Assembly: GCA_003211115.1 (NCBI GenBank)
Contig: QCTP01000008.1
Span: 1-53,584, forward strand
Reading direction: 5' to 3'
DNA from: Prochlorococcus sp. AG-673-M19
GTDB lineage: Bacteria > Cyanobacteriota > Cyanobacteriia > PCC-6307 > Cyanobiaceae
Length of the DNA: 53,584 nt
Under the pieces are notes generated by a model. That model did not search any database and was not told the origin of the DNA. It saw nothing but the letters and a program-made list of their open reading frames with translations. A program made the position numbers and the translations under genes. This document shows, piece by piece, positions 1-11,564 of this stretch (positions are counted from its first letter, which is position 1; each line of letters opens with the position of its first letter).

Positions 1-123
1 TTAAAAATACTTACACTAATTAAAAAAGCAGAATTCAAAAGAAAGCAAGCCCCTCCAATACTAAAAATAAGTAGTCAATCACTAGGTAATGACTGGAGAG
101 TTCCAATAGCAATCTCAGATTAA
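1..123 (+). CDS. nadE: NAD+ synthase, C-terminal fragment
   Basis: Open from the first base of the window to a TAA at 121-123, giving 40 residues. The tail reads KKAEFKRKQAPPILKISSQS, then LGNDWRVPIAISD. This matches the conserved end of glutamine-dependent NAD+ synthetase (K-R-x-Q-A-P-P-x-L-K followed by a W-R-x-P-I tail). The enzyme amidates nicotinic acid adenine dinucleotide to NAD+. Only the extreme 3' end is present, so the domain layout cannot be judged. The stop shares bases with the stop of the convergent DUF3326 gene. The identification rests on this short tail. Confidence 0.75.
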   Translation, partial: LKILTLIKKAEFKRKQAPPILKISSQSLGNDWRVPIAISD

Positions 124-1187
124 GATTGTTTGTTATTAGAAGTCAATTCTTGGATATTATTCAAAGGTCTTTTAATTGATTTAAAGTTGATTCCCTCTCT
201 TATAGCAAGAATTAAACCTGCTGCCTCGAGGTAATTATCTACCTCAATGAGTTTTGGATAATTGAAATTATTATTATCAATATTCAGTATATTTTCATTT
301 TTTACAGAGATTATATTTAATCCTCTTTCAATTCCTGCTAATACTCCTTCTCCACCTAAGGCCCCACTTGGAACAACAATAGATTCGATTTGATTTGGAT
401 GTAAGGTGATATGTTCATTTTTGTCAGTTAATTCTATAAGATCTGGAGCTTTACTTAAGCCAATCAATACAGATGGCAAAAATGTATATCCTATTTCTTC
501 GGAAGCAGCACGAGCATCTAAATTTTCATTCAATTCAATTGGACTTAAAGCAGGTGCATGTGCGCATGGAACTTTGAGAAACTTACTTATCAAATGACTT
601 ATCACAGCTTCAACTCCAGAGATAGGATCAACCCCTTTCCCCTCCCTATATGTATTTGTTTCAATCAAATCTAAATTATCAGGAAATTTAGCTACTATCG
701 CTATGGCAGTTATACCTTTATCTATTAAGCTTTCTCCTGCTTCAATTAAAGTATCGGGATTTTTAATTAATCCTCCACTTATCCCTTTTGATCTAGAATC
801 AATAACTATTCCTAAAGGTTTTTTTGTTAATACATAAGAATCAACATCGATACCTAATGTTGCTACACAAGCATCTGCTACTTGTAAATGTCTTATTAAA
901 ATCTCATGTTTAATACTAGAATCAAAAATTATTCCAATTTTCTGCTGTTTTACACTTTTAAGGCCAATTTCTCCTTTGGCAAATCTATCTAAGTTATAAC
1001 CTTCGACATAAAAAATGTTATTGTTCTTCTCAGAAAGAGAACCTCCATTCATTACATTTGGGTGAGTAATTAAGCAACCACTTGCAGAAGCTAACAATTT
1101 TGCAGAAGGAAGGGCATCACCAGCGAAACCGCCGATTTCACATCCAATCCCTGTTGGAAGAATAAATATTGTTGGTGATATTGCCAT
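120..1187 (-). CDS. DUF3326 family protein
   Basis: A 355-residue protein starting MAISPTIFILPTGIGCEIGG. It contains LITHPNVMNGGSLSEK near residue 40 and CAHAPALSPIELNENLDARA past the middle. These are recognisable signatures of the DUF3326 family, found in cyanobacteria and plants, whose biochemical role is not known to me. It is soluble, with no signal peptide or clear membrane segment. It is the last gene of the run that begins with the ATP synthase operon, 19 bases after the 67-residue gene, so it is probably cotranscribed. Its stop overlaps that of nadE on the other strand. The family call is firm; the function is unknown. Confidence 0.85.
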   Translation of the reverse strand: MAISPTIFILPTGIGCEIGGFAGDALPSAKLLASASGCLITHPNVMNGGSLSEKNNNIFYVEGYNLDRFAKGEIGLKSVKQQKIGIIFDSSIKHEILIRHLQVADACVATLGIDVDSYVLTKKPLGIVIDSRSKGISGGLIKNPDTLIEAGESLIDKGITAIAIVAKFPDNLDLIETNTYREGKGVDPISGVEAVISHLISKFLKVPCAHAPALSPIELNENLDARAASEEIGYTFLPSVLIGLSKAPDLIELTDKNEHITLHPNQIESIVVPSGALGGEGVLAGIERGLNIISVKNENILNIDNNNFNYPKLIEVDNYLEAAGLILAIREGINFKSIKRPLNNIQELTSNNKQS

Positions 1188-1206
1188 TTACTTTATTGAT
1201 TTATAT

Positions 1207-1410
1207 TTATGGTTTGATTTGATTTGCTATGACAGCATTAATTCTTATTTTTTTAAAATCAGAGGAATCTACTGAAGCTTTAATATCGATGATAGCCCAT
1301 CTTATCACTAGCCCTTTCTCTGTTAGTTTTCCGATAATAAATCTCCTTAAATCAATAATTTTTATTGATGCTGGCCAATCCAAATAAAAATCAATCTTAG
1401 TTAATTTCAT
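1207..1410 (-). CDS. Conserved small hypothetical protein (67 aa)
   Basis: MKLTKIDFYLDWPASIKIID and onward, ending VIANQIKP. I recognise no domain. It is short and soluble, with alternating hydrophobic and charged residues that suggest a small alpha/beta fold. The start codon lies inside the end of the ferredoxin gene (4-base overlap at 1407-1410), which argues for translational coupling and for a real gene. It lies between ferredoxin and DUF3326 in the same orientation. A role with ferredoxin is possible but is only inferred from position. Confidence 0.7.
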   Translation of the reverse strand: MKLTKIDFYLDWPASIKIIDLRRFIIGKLTEKGLVIRWAIIDIKASVDSSDFKKIRINAVIANQIKP

Positions 1411-1739
1411 TTTTGATATTTACCAAATTGATTATTGTATAGATTATTTTCAACTTCATCACCAACAATAATATGCAGATTTGACTTTGGATACGCAACA
1501 CATAATAGAGCAAAACCCTTTTCTTTCAAATCATCATTTAAACCCATTGCATCTTCTTGTTCAACTGCCCCCTCAATTACCATAGATGCGCAGCTAGTAC
1601 ATACTCCCGAGCAACAGCTATTTGGTAAATCAATACCATTAGCTTTAGCCGCAGATACTATATCTTGATCTTCAGGACATAGAAAAACGTAGGTCTTTTC
1701 TTCTAATTCAACTTTTATATTATATTTCGACATTGTCAA
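1407..1739 (-). CDS. 2Fe-2S plant-type ferredoxin
   Basis: A 110-residue protein with the plant-type cluster motif Cys-x4-Cys-x2-Cys in NSCCSGVCTSC, plus the fourth Cys in LLCVAYP. It is a small electron carrier, probably reduced by photosystem I or by reductases. It has an extra Cys next to the first ligand (Arg in standard PetF) and a C-terminal extension after about residue 95, so it is a divergent ferredoxin rather than the main photosynthetic one. ATG codons lie at residues 1 and 3; MSKYNIKVELE may be the true start. It begins 8 bases after atpG and looks like part of the ATP synthase transcript. Confidence 0.88.
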   Translation of the reverse strand: MTMSKYNIKVELEEKTYVFLCPEDQDIVSAAKANGIDLPNSCCSGVCTSCASMVIEGAVEQEDAMGLNDDLKEKGFALLCVAYPKSNLHIIVGDEVENNLYNNQFGKYQK

Positions 1740-1747
1740 GGATTAAG

Positions 1748-2698
1748 CTATACTGCTGAACCTCCTACTACTTCTAATATTTCCTGAGTTATAGCAGCTT
1801 GTCTTGCTTTATTATAAGTAAGGTTTAAAGTACTTGCTAATTCTTTGGCATTATCACTGGCATTATTCATAGCAGTCATTCTGCAGGCAAGTTCTGAGGC
1901 AGCAGACTCTTGAAGCGCTCTAAGAATTTGATTCTGCAAGTACAAAGGTAATAAGGAATCTAATAATTGATCAGGACTTTGTTCAAAAACAATATCAGAA
2001 GGCAATTTCTCTGAGTCATTTTTTTCCAGACTAGATTTTTCAACGAGTAACTTACTATTTTTAGTAGTTAACCTAAAAATCTCATCATTTTCCTCAGCAA
2101 TTCCTTGAGGGTCTAATGGCAACAATGTTTGAACAACTGGTGCACAACTTACTAAAGTGATGAATTTGGTATAAATAATTTCTACCCTATCTGAATTTTC
2201 TGATAAAAACTCAGCTAAGACTTCATTAGTTATTCCCTCGGAATCTATCGCCGTTGGTACTTGTTCTAGTTCCTTGAATGTACTTTTTATTACGTATCTA
2301 TCCTTCCTATTTTGAAAGTAACCTATTGCCTTTTTACCAACTAATATCAAATTAGGTTCATAACCTTGCTTGATCAACTCTTCGTACCTAATTTCAACCT
2401 TCTTAATTATATTGGTATTATATCCACCACATAAGCCTCGATCAGCAGTTATGCATACCAAAGAAATTGTTTTTACATCTCTTTTGGATAAGAGAGGAGA
2501 GTCTACAGCTTCAAACTGTACCCTAGATTGAATATTCTCTAGGACACTTGCCAGTTTGTCAGCGAAAGGTCTACTTTTTAGTACTTGATCTTGTGCTCTC
2601 CTAACCTTTGCAGCTGCAACTAATCTCATAGCTTCTGTTATTTTTCTCGTATTTTTAACAGAAACAATTCGATCTCTTATTTCTTTAAGATTTGCCAT
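1748..2698 (-). CDS. atpG: ATP synthase gamma subunit
   Basis: A 316-residue central stalk subunit of F1 (atpC in older cyanobacterial naming). The N-terminal helix NLKEIRDRIVSVKNTRKITE and the C-terminal helix with NASDNAKELASTLNLTYNKA are the classic rotor coiled coil. Between them, about residues 195-240 (TTKNSKLLVEKSSLEKNDSE and onward) hold the insertion typical of cyanobacterial and chloroplast gamma; I see no redox cysteine pair in it, as expected for cyanobacteria. An AAGGAG Shine-Dalgarno sequence lies just upstream of the ATG. It follows atpA by 20 bases. Confidence 0.98.
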   Translation of the reverse strand: MANLKEIRDRIVSVKNTRKITEAMRLVAAAKVRRAQDQVLKSRPFADKLASVLENIQSRVQFEAVDSPLLSKRDVKTISLVCITADRGLCGGYNTNIIKKVEIRYEELIKQGYEPNLILVGKKAIGYFQNRKDRYVIKSTFKELEQVPTAIDSEGITNEVLAEFLSENSDRVEIIYTKFITLVSCAPVVQTLLPLDPQGIAEENDEIFRLTTKNSKLLVEKSSLEKNDSEKLPSDIVFEQSPDQLLDSLLPLYLQNQILRALQESAASELACRMTAMNNASDNAKELASTLNLTYNKARQAAITQEILEVVGGSAV

Positions 2699-2718
2699 GA
2701 TAACTCCTTAAAATAAAT

Positions 2719-4809
<2,091 letters not shown>

Positions 4810-4810
<1 letters not shown>

Positions 4811-5322
4811 TAGTTCATCTCAATATTATTTATGGATTGAGTTACCAAACTTTCTTGAGCTGTTTGATCAAGTCTATTTGGTAGTGAATTTAAAGCTTTT
4901 TTGATAGCTAATTCAACAGCCTCTTTACGAAGTTGAGAAATTGCTCTCGAGGCTTCTGAGCTTTCATCAGAGATTGCACTTTGTTTTATTCGTGCCATCT
5001 CTTCAATAGCTTTTTTCTCACTTTCCATTCTTATTAATTCAGATCTTTTTAGGGAATCTGCTTTTATTTGAGTAGCTTTTTCTTCTGCTAAAGATAAATC
5101 AGACTTTGCTTTATCTAAAGATTGTGTAGCCTTTAGAAGTCTATCTTCTGCATCTTTTAACTCAAGGAGTATTCCCTCTCTTCTTTTTTGAAGCATTTTA
5201 CCAAGGAAACCTGGTAAAAATTTATAAAGACCAAAAACAACTACAGCCCAGTTAAGAACATTAGTTTCGAATAAATTAAGATTTAATCCAAAACCTTCTG
5301 TAGCTAAAAGAGGTAAATTCAT
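4810..5322 (-). CDS. atpF: ATP synthase b subunit
   Basis: A 170-residue peripheral stalk protein. One membrane anchor lies near residues 18-40 ([20 protein letters not shown]), followed by [20 protein letters not shown] and a long charged coiled coil rich in Ala, Glu and Lys. It pairs with the b' subunit encoded just upstream. Its start overlaps the b' gene end by four bases and its stop overlaps the delta start by one base, so b', b and delta are tightly coupled. Confidence 0.96.
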
Positions 5323-5780
5323 TTTTCTAGAATTAATCTATTAACAATAAGTTCGCTTAAGTCATCAGCCTGCTTAAAAAGTTGCTCACGAGCTAAAGAT
5401 GTCTGATTTTCTATCTCTAACCTAGCTTTTTCCTTAGAAGCGTTTGCTTCATTATTAGCAAGTTCAAGAGCTTCTTTATAAAGCTTATCAGATTCATTCT
5501 CGGCTTCACTCACAATCTTTTGAGCTTCAGAACGAGCACTTTGAAGCTGACTTAATAAATCAGCTTCTAATTTTTTAACTTCTGAAAGTTTATTTTTGGC
5601 CTCCATTAAATTATTACTTACAAATTTTTCTCTTTTTTCAACAACTTTGCCAACAGGTTTAAAAAAGAGAGAATTCAGTATGTAAGTAAGAGCGACTACT
5701 TGTATAGCCATTAGAGGCAAAGTGGCATTTATATCAAATAATCCACCCTCTGTAGCACCAAAAAAATCAAAGGCCAACAT
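5319..5780 (-). CDS. atpF2: ATP synthase b' subunit
   Basis: A 153-residue second b-type stalk protein (atpG in cyanobacterial naming). The N-terminal anchor includes [20 protein letters not shown], followed by [20 protein letters not shown] and a coiled coil. The b/b' heterodimer, instead of a b homodimer, is typical of photosynthetic bacteria and chloroplasts. It lies 67 bases after the c subunit gene. Confidence 0.95.
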   Translation of the reverse strand: MLAFDFFGATEGGLFDINATLPLMAIQVVALTYILNSLFFKPVGKVVEKREKFVSNNLMEAKNKLSEVKKLEADLLSQLQSARSEAQKIVSEAENESDKLYKEALELANNEANASKEKARLEIENQTSLAREQLFKQADDLSELIVNRLILEK

Positions 5781-5847
5781 ATGTTTCAGTTGAATTAAAA
5801 AATTATATTTAAATATTGCTAATAAAAATTAAAAGCAACATTAACTT

Positions 5848-6111
<264 letters not shown>

Positions 6112-6152
6112 TTAATGCTTGTAATAAATCTTTTTTGTCTAACACGCTTGGA

Positions 6153-6192
6153 CATTCTTTTTTTTTTAAGAATGGGTCTGATATTTCAGACC
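6153..6192 (-). promoter_or_regulatory. Two abutting hairpins in the atpB-atpE spacer
   Basis: Two perfect inverted repeats touch each other. GGTCTGA (6175-6181) and TCAGACC (6186-6192) flank a 4-base loop. CATTCTT (6153-6159) and AAGAATG (6168-6174) flank an 8-base T/A loop. In the atp mRNA they lie about 60-100 bases before the atpE start. Neither is followed by a U tract on the minus strand, so a full terminator is unlikely. mRNA processing, attenuation or translation control of the highly needed c subunit are possible, all inferred. Confidence 0.45.
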
Positions 6193-6258
6193 TACGCGAT
6201 TAAATATTTTGCCAGATTACAGGCCCTTTGTAAAAGAGTCTGAATGTATACAAAGATA

Positions 6259-6984
6259 CTAATGATGTTCCTCTACGGCTTCTCCTATGTAATAAGCAGC
6301 CAGAGTGGCAAAAATTAATGCTTGGATTGCACTTGTGAACAACCCTAGAAACATAACTGGAATTGGTAAAACCAAAGGGACTAGAAAAACTAAAACACCT
6401 ACAACAAGTTCGTCAGCAAGGATATTTCCAAAAAGCCTAAAGGATAATGATAAAGGTTTAGTAAAGTCTTCTAGAATTTTAAAAGGTAGCATTATCGGTG
6501 TTGGATGAACATAATATTCAAAATATCTCCAACCTTTATTACTTAGACCCGCATAAAAATAAGATAAAGAAACTAATAATGCCAATGCAATCGTTGTATT
6601 AATATCTGCTGTTGGAGCTCCTAACTCTCCACTTGGTAACTTTATTAATCTCCAAGGTATAAGCGCTCCTCCCCAATTACTTACAAATACAAATAAGAAT
6701 AAAGTCCCTATAAATGGCATCCAATCTCTATATACTTTTTCTCCAATCTGAGTTCTCGCAAGATCTCTAATGTAATCCCATAAAAACTCAAGTAAATTTT
6801 GTAATCCTTTAGGATCGTTTTCCATTTTTTTAGTCCCTAAAGAAATGAAGACTAATAATGCACCTAGTAAAATCCAAGAAGTTAAAAAAACTTGTCCATG
6901 AAGTCTTATATTTCCAATTTGCCAATATAGATGTTGACCAACTTCTAATGCTGCAAAATTTGTTGGCAAGGAGTTAAAAAACAT
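6259..6984 (-). CDS. atpB: ATP synthase a subunit
   Basis: A 241-residue membrane protein of Fo (atpI in cyanobacterial naming). It has several hydrophobic helices. The essential Arg of the proton path lies in [20 protein letters not shown] and the last helix is [21 protein letters not shown]-terminal residues about 1-25 face the membrane surface. It is the second gene of the operon, 44 bases after atp1. Confidence 0.97.
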   Translation of the reverse strand: MFFNSLPTNFAALEVGQHLYWQIGNIRLHGQVFLTSWILLGALLVFISLGTKKMENDPKGLQNLLEFLWDYIRDLARTQIGEKVYRDWMPFIGTLFLFVFVSNWGGALIPWRLIKLPSGELGAPTADINTTIALALLVSLSYFYAGLSNKGWRYFEYYVHPTPIMLPFKILEDFTKPLSLSFRLFGNILADELVVGVLVFLVPLVLPIPVMFLGLFTSAIQALIFATLAAYYIGEAVEEHH

Positions 6985-7028
6985 TTTGATTTAAAAAAAA
7001 TTAATAAATTTTGAAAAGCAAAATTTAT

Positions 7029-7505
7029 TTAAGAACGTGAAAAATAATATATAAGAGAAGGCTTATAGATAAAGAAGCCTATCATTGCTGGGAAAATATC
7101 TAAAGATCCTAGCTTGCTCGCAAAAATAAAGAGACAAACTGGAACCAATAGTTGTAATTGAGAAACCCTATTGGATTCTTTCCCTATTTTTCCTATGCTT
7201 TTAGCAAGCAAACGTAAGTAAAAAATACCAGCAATGGCACCTATAAAAACACTAAAACCAAAAGTAGACCCAATTGTGACTCCCGTTAGCGATGCCACTA
7301 AAATGGCAACGATAAAAGTAATACCAAAAATTGTTATTTGCAATTTAGTATATTCATCATTTTTTGAAAATATTTTTTGAAATTGACAGGCAATAACAGA
7401 TTTAATTTCATTAATGAAAGAATTACTCTGGGCAGGGGAATTATGAACATTCTTATCAGGAAGATGTTCGATTGTTTTTCTATCTGAGTCCACTGATGTG
7501 AACAT
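7029..7505 (-). CDS. atp1: ATP synthase-associated protein Atp1 (subunit I type)
   Basis: A 158-residue first gene of the operon. About 60 polar N-terminal residues precede hydrophobic segments (LQITIFGITFIVAILVASLT, then TIGSTFGFSVFIGAIAGIFY, then LLVPVCLFIFASKLGSLDIF). UncI/Atp1 proteins are thought to help assemble the c ring. Sequence conservation in this family is low, so the call rests on membrane topology, size and the invariant first position before atpB. Confidence 0.85.
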   Translation of the reverse strand: MFTSVDSDRKTIEHLPDKNVHNSPAQSNSFINEIKSVIACQFQKIFSKNDEYTKLQITIFGITFIVAILVASLTGVTIGSTFGFSVFIGAIAGIFYLRLLAKSIGKIGKESNRVSQLQLLVPVCLFIFASKLGSLDIFPAMIGFFIYKPSLIYYFSRS

Positions 7506-7773
7506 AATTTAGAAAACCCCCTTTATACAGATTTAAGTAAGTATATAAACCCACGGAATCTATCATGGGGAGGGGCCTTTTAGCTAGGTATTTTTTGTTT
7601 AAACTCCTAATTCTTAAGATTTGTGATATTTGAGGTATGTTTCTTGAGTAACTAGAAATGAATTGGATTTGATTAATTTAAATCGAATTAATTTAAATTC
7701 ACTTAAAAACTTATCTTAAAGACTTGGCAAAGTAGTTATTTAACGTCTCAATAGTATATCTACAACCCTTAAA
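7506..7773. other. Divergent intergenic region between atp1 and ftsW
   Basis: This 268-base gap must hold the promoters of both transcripts. It contains a minus-strand -10 candidate near atp1, an isolated G-rich tract at about 7566-7577 in otherwise A/T-rich DNA, and a 12-base direct repeat at 7672-7698. I found no plausible small ORF and no convincing structured RNA. Confidence 0.6.
7540..7545 (-). promoter_or_regulatory. Candidate -10 element of the atp operon
   Basis: The minus strand reads TATACT here, 35 bases before the atp1 ATG, preceded by GGTTTA. Prochlorococcus promoters usually show only a -10 box. This would give a leader of roughly 28 bases. It is a motif match only. Confidence 0.35.
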
Positions 7774-9003
7774 TTGGAGATAAGTAAAGCAAATACAAAA
7801 TATAACCGTATTTTTAAAAGAAATAGTACTTTGAATTTAAGAAGTAATACTAACTATTCAAGAGATAATTTCTTGCCTTTACCTTGGGAAATATGGCCTA
7901 ACGAAGGAAAACTTCTAATTATTTTGATAGGTATTTGGTCAATTTTAGGTTTATTTATTTTAGGTTCTGCCAGTTGGTGGGTGGCTAGCAAAAACATGGG
8001 GGATTGGGGTTTTTACTTAAAGAAACAAGTCATTTGGTCAATCGCAGGATTCTCTATATTTTTTTTAATTCTCAAAACAAGTATCAGAAATCTTCTAAGG
8101 ATTTCAAAAATTATTTTTTACTTTTTGATTGGATTAATAATATTAACAATTTTAATTGGTAGTACAATTAATGGTTCACAAAGATGGTTAATTCTAGGTC
8201 CTCTACAAATACAACCATCTGAATTAATTAAACCTTTCGCAATTTTAGAAGCAGCGAATTTATTTGCGCATTGGAATTTAGTCAAAAATAAAAAAAAAAT
8301 AATTTCATTAACTACATTCGGATTTTTGATTCTATTAATAATGGAGCAACCCAATTTAAGTACTGCAGGCTTAACAGGAATTCTTTTTTGGATGATGGGT
8401 TTATGTGGAGGAATAAATCTAAGAACTCTTAGTTCGGTAGCTTCATTAGGGTTTGGTCTTGGATGTATAAGCATTTTTACTAATGCATATCAAAAACTAA
8501 GAGTTACATCTTTTATTAATCCCTGGAAAGATCAACAAGATTCTGGCTATCAATTAGTCCAGAGTTTATTAGCTATAGGTTCAGGAGGATTATTTGGACA
8601 AGGATTTGGTCTTTCTACTCAAAAATTACAGTACTTACCATTTATGTATACAGATTTTATTTTTGCTATTTTTGCAGAAGAATTTGGTTTATTAGGATCA
8701 ATATTATTTCTAGGATTTTTAGTCCTTTTCTCATATGTAAGCTTAAGAATTTCAATAAAGTGTAGAAATAATTACACGAAATTAGTTGCGATAGGATGCG
8801 CCATATTACTTGTTGGTCAATCCATAATGCATATAGCAGTCGCGACAGGATCAATGCCGACTACAGGGTTACCATTACCTTTTATAAGTTATGGAGGCAA
8901 TTCGTTAATATCATCATTTTGTATTGTTGGAATGTTACTAAGATGTTCATTAGAGTCAACTGGCTTTATAGGAATTTTTAGTGCGCGAAAGTCTCTTAAT
9001 TAG
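7774..9003 (+). CDS. ftsW: FtsW/RodA-type cell division protein
   Basis: A 409-residue SEDS-family polytopic membrane protein that polymerises septal peptidoglycan with a partner class b PBP. A cytoplasmic tail of about 45 residues is followed by about ten helices. Family motifs include NGSQRWLILGPLQIQPSELI (Q-P-S-E) and ATGSMPTTGLPLPFISYGGN (P-T-T-G-x-P-L-P-x-S-Y-G-G). No ATG lies in the N-terminal part. The best start is TTG at 7774, with another in-frame TTG 22 codons later, and there is no obvious Shine-Dalgarno. The S-Y-G-G motif favours FtsW over RodA. Confidence 0.92.
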   Translation: MEISKANTKYNRIFKRNSTLNLRSNTNYSRDNFLPLPWEIWPNEGKLLIILIGIWSILGLFILGSASWWVASKNMGDWGFYLKKQVIWSIAGFSIFFLILKTSIRNLLRISKIIFYFLIGLIILTILIGSTINGSQRWLILGPLQIQPSELIKPFAILEAANLFAHWNLVKNKKKIISLTTFGFLILLIMEQPNLSTAGLTGILFWMMGLCGGINLRTLSSVASLGFGLGCISIFTNAYQKLRVTSFINPWKDQQDSGYQLVQSLLAIGSGGLFGQGFGLSTQKLQYLPFMYTDFIFAIFAEEFGLLGSILFLGFLVLFSYVSLRISIKCRNNYTKLVAIGCAILLVGQSIMHIAVATGSMPTTGLPLPFISYGGNSLISSFCIVGMLLRCSLESTGFIGIFSARKSLN

Positions 9004-9086
9004 TTAGAATTTGGGAGATTTAAATTATTGTTATCACATCAATTAATTTAGTTATTTCAGAATTAGCTCAAAAGGGTAATTTAATA

Positions 9087-9743
9087 ATGGAGCAAGGGCT
9101 TAATCATCCTGGTTCATTTACTGTATTTTTAGTTTTTACAGCAGGCCTTTTAACAAGTCTAGGCCCATGTTCCTTATCTTTACTTCCAATAACGATTGCA
9201 TATGTTGGTGGAACCAAGAAAAATAAATTTAAACTTATAAGTTTTTCTGGAGGTGTTATTTTTTCGCTAATTACATTGGGAGCATTGAGTGGTTTCTTAG
9301 GAAAGATATATGGACAATTACCTTCTTTTTATACATCTTTCGTAGCTTTAATAGCAATAATTATGGGTCTGAATTTACTAGGAATTTTAAAATTCCAATT
9401 ACCAAATGGACCAGATTTACGATTTATGGAAGATAAACTACCTTCTGTAATTACTCCTTTTGCAATAGGCGGAGCTTTTGGTCTTGCTTCCTCGCCTTGT
9501 ATTACACCCGTTTTAGCTTCACTCTTGGCATGGGTGTCACAAGCAAAAAACCCGATGATTTCAATAATTTTTTTGTTTTTCTTTGGGCTTGGTCAAGTCA
9601 CACCATTAATTCTTGCGGGTGTGACAACTGAAAATTTAAAGCAATTTCTAGAACTCAGAAAATATAGTCAAATAATCCCTACTTTAAGTGGAATATTTTT
9701 AGTTTCTATAGGGATTCTTAATTTAATTTCAAATTGGATTTAA
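9087..9743 (+). CDS. ccdA: Cytochrome c biogenesis thiol transporter CcdA
   Basis: A 218-residue protein with about six membrane helices and the two conserved redox cysteines in TSLGPCSLSLLP and LASSPCITPVL. It passes reducing power across the thylakoid/plasma membrane to keep apocytochrome haem-binding cysteines reduced. The ATG at 9087 is used. The frame is open back to a TAA at 9021, so a rarer start could add some 20 residues. ccs1 begins on the very next base after its stop, an obvious operon for system II cytochrome maturation. Confidence 0.93.
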   Translation: MEQGLNHPGSFTVFLVFTAGLLTSLGPCSLSLLPITIAYVGGTKKNKFKLISFSGGVIFSLITLGALSGFLGKIYGQLPSFYTSFVALIAIIMGLNLLGILKFQLPNGPDLRFMEDKLPSVITPFAIGGAFGLASSPCITPVLASLLAWVSQAKNPMISIIFLFFFGLGQVTPLILAGVTTENLKQFLELRKYSQIIPTLSGIFLVSIGILNLISNWI

Positions 9744-11030
9744 ATGGTCATTTTTAAGAATTTTATTTTAAAAATATCAAGTTTAAGATTTGCAATTCTA
9801 TTAATAATTTTCATTGCCATTTCAAGTGGAGTTGGAACTTTTATCCCTCAAGGAAATGACCAACAAGAATATATTGATTTCTACAACAAAACTCCAATTT
9901 TTGGCTTAATTAATGGAAACCAAGTTCTAAAGCTCCAATTGAATCATGTTTATACAAGTAATTGGTTTTTATTTTCATTAATACTTCTTTGTATTTCTCT
10001 TGCAGCTTGCAGTTTTAGAAGGCAAATACCAGCTTTAAAGGCTGCATTAAAGTGGACCGACTATAAAGACGAAAAAAAATTCTATACACTCCAATTACTT
10101 ACTAACTTTGAAATTATCAAAGATGAAGATCACATATTAAAAGCTGATTCTTTTCTTAGAAAAAAAGGTTGGAGCACTTCTAAATTTGAGAATCGATTGT
10201 CGGCAAGAAAAGGATTGGTAGGAAAACTTGGACCTATAATTGTTCATATCGGGTTAATTATTTTACTGATTGGCTCAGCATACGGAAATTTTAGTAGCCA
10301 ATCAAAAGAACAATATTTGAGATTAGGAGAAAGTTTAGATTTAATAAATGAGAGTACCAACTCGAGAGTAACAGTTAAATTAAACAACTTTTTAATAGAA
10401 CGTGAAAGCGATGGGAAACCAAAGCAATTCATCTCAAATTTAGACTTTGTCTCAGAAGAACCTAAGTTTAATGAAATAAAAACAACCGAAGTAAATCACC
10501 CTATCAGATTCAAAGGTTTAACTATTTATCAAGCTGATTGGTCTGTTTCAAATATTATTATGGAAATTGATGATGTTCTTTACCAACTACAACTTAAGCC
10601 TATTCCTGAAATAGGAGATCAAGTATGGGGTTTATTAATTGAATTGGGCAAAGAAAATAAGAAAAATTATCTTTTAACCATTGATAATGAAAATGGGCCC
10701 CTTAAAGTCTCAAATATTGAAGATTTTTCTGAAAATTTTGTTTATTTAAATAATGAACCAGTAGAAATTAATTTTTCAAAACTATCTTTAAAAAAAATAA
10801 TTCCTAGTAGTGGTTTGATTATTAAAAATGATCCTTCTATTCCATTTATTTATTTATCTTTTACTTTAATAATTTTTGGAACGATTTTCAGTCTTATTCC
10901 CACAAACCAAATTTGGATTTTTTTTAATAAAAATTCTAATAAATTGTTTATTGGTGGGTTAAGTAATAGGAACCTTCTAGGGTTCAAAAAGGAATTTCTA
11001 AAATTATCTGATGAGATAAAGAATTTTTAG
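9744..11030 (+). CDS. ccs1: Cytochrome c biogenesis protein Ccs1 (ResB family)
   Basis: A 428-residue ResB/Ccs1 protein, partner of CcsA in the system II haem lyase. Membrane segments include [20 protein letters not shown] near residue 15, [19 protein letters not shown] near residue 75, and [20 protein letters not shown] near residue 160 (conserved His). A large lumenal domain follows, then a last helix around 375. The ATG follows the ccdA stop with no gap. ccsA is not in the window. The stop TAG shares bases with the queF stop on the other strand. Confidence 0.93.
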   Translation: MVIFKNFILKISSLRFAILLIIFIAISSGVGTFIPQGNDQQEYIDFYNKTPIFGLINGNQVLKLQLNHVYTSNWFLFSLILLCISLAACSFRRQIPALKAALKWTDYKDEKKFYTLQLLTNFEIIKDEDHILKADSFLRKKGWSTSKFENRLSARKGLVGKLGPIIVHIGLIILLIGSAYGNFSSQSKEQYLRLGESLDLINESTNSRVTVKLNNFLIERESDGKPKQFISNLDFVSEEPKFNEIKTTEVNHPIRFKGLTIYQADWSVSNIIMEIDDVLYQLQLKPIPEIGDQVWGLLIELGKENKKNYLLTIDNENGPLKVSNIEDFSENFVYLNNEPVEINFSKLSLKKIIPSSGLIIKNDPSIPFIYLSFTLIIFGTIFSLIPTNQIWIFFNKNSNKLFIGGLSNRNLLGFKKEFLKLSDEIKNF

Positions 11031-11437
11031 TTTCTTTTCTGCCCACTATAAATATCTAATTTCATAGACACATTTCCTCTAGGATTAAAATCAGCATTTA
11101 AATGAATCCAATGAGGTTCTGCCGCATTCAAGAGATCATCCATAATCCTATTAACCACTTCTTCATGTGATATTTTGAGATCTCTAAAATTATTAATATA
11201 TAATTTTAAGGATTTCAACTCAAATACTTTCGCATTAGGTTGATAAAAGATGTTTAATTTTGCAAAATCTGGATAACCGGAGAAGGGGCATTTACAAGTA
11301 AATTCAGGTAATTCTATTGAAATTTCATAAATTCTTTTTTTATTTGGATTTTCAAAGCAAATTATTTTTGATTCTTCTATTAGTCTTTCCCCATACAAAG
11401 GCTTATTAGTCGAATCATGCAAATTAGCTGTACTCAT
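11027..11437 (-). CDS. queF: NADPH-dependent preQ0 reductase (7-cyano-7-deazaguanine reductase)
   Basis: 136 residues from [20 protein letters not shown]. The frame is open 17 codons further but that stretch is not family-like. It is a short (type I) QueF: the active-site Cys lies in [20 protein letters not shown] (Cys50, followed by Asp57) and the NADPH-binding family motif is [14 protein letters not shown] (73-86). It reduces preQ0 to preQ1 in queuosine tRNA modification. It is a lone gene, convergent with ccs1 with a 4-base overlap of stops. Confidence 0.95.
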   Translation of the reverse strand: MSTANLHDSTNKPLYGERLIEESKIICFENPNKKRIYEISIELPEFTCKCPFSGYPDFAKLNIFYQPNAKVFELKSLKLYINNFRDLKISHEEVVNRIMDDLLNAAEPHWIHLNADFNPRGNVSMKLDIYSGQKRN

Positions 11438-11548
11438 TTTTTCAAAATCATATGTATTAAAAATATATAAAAAGCTCACAATTCGCAAAAATTTAAAAAA
11501 TACTTAAGTATTACAAATCAATAAGTCAAAGGATATAAATTTTTGAAT

Positions 11549-11564
11549 TGTATCAACTGTTACT
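11549..11564 (+). promoter_or_regulatory. NtcA-binding site and -10 box for the glnB transcript
   Basis: The sequence TGTATCAACTGTTACT contains GTA-N8-TAC (GTA 11550-11552, TAC 11561-11563), the consensus of the cyanobacterial nitrogen regulator NtcA. A TATATG -10-like box follows at 11587-11592, 23 bases downstream, which is the spacing of NtcA-activated promoters. It predicts a start near 11598, just before the 81-residue gene at 11614, so that gene and glnB would be induced together under nitrogen limitation. Motif and spacing are seen; regulation is inferred. Confidence 0.72.

Noticed and set aside
7566-7577. G-rich tract GGGGAGGGGCC upstream of the atp operon as a quadruplex or small RNA.
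   Set aside because: Only two G runs, no stable fold and no terminator nearby.
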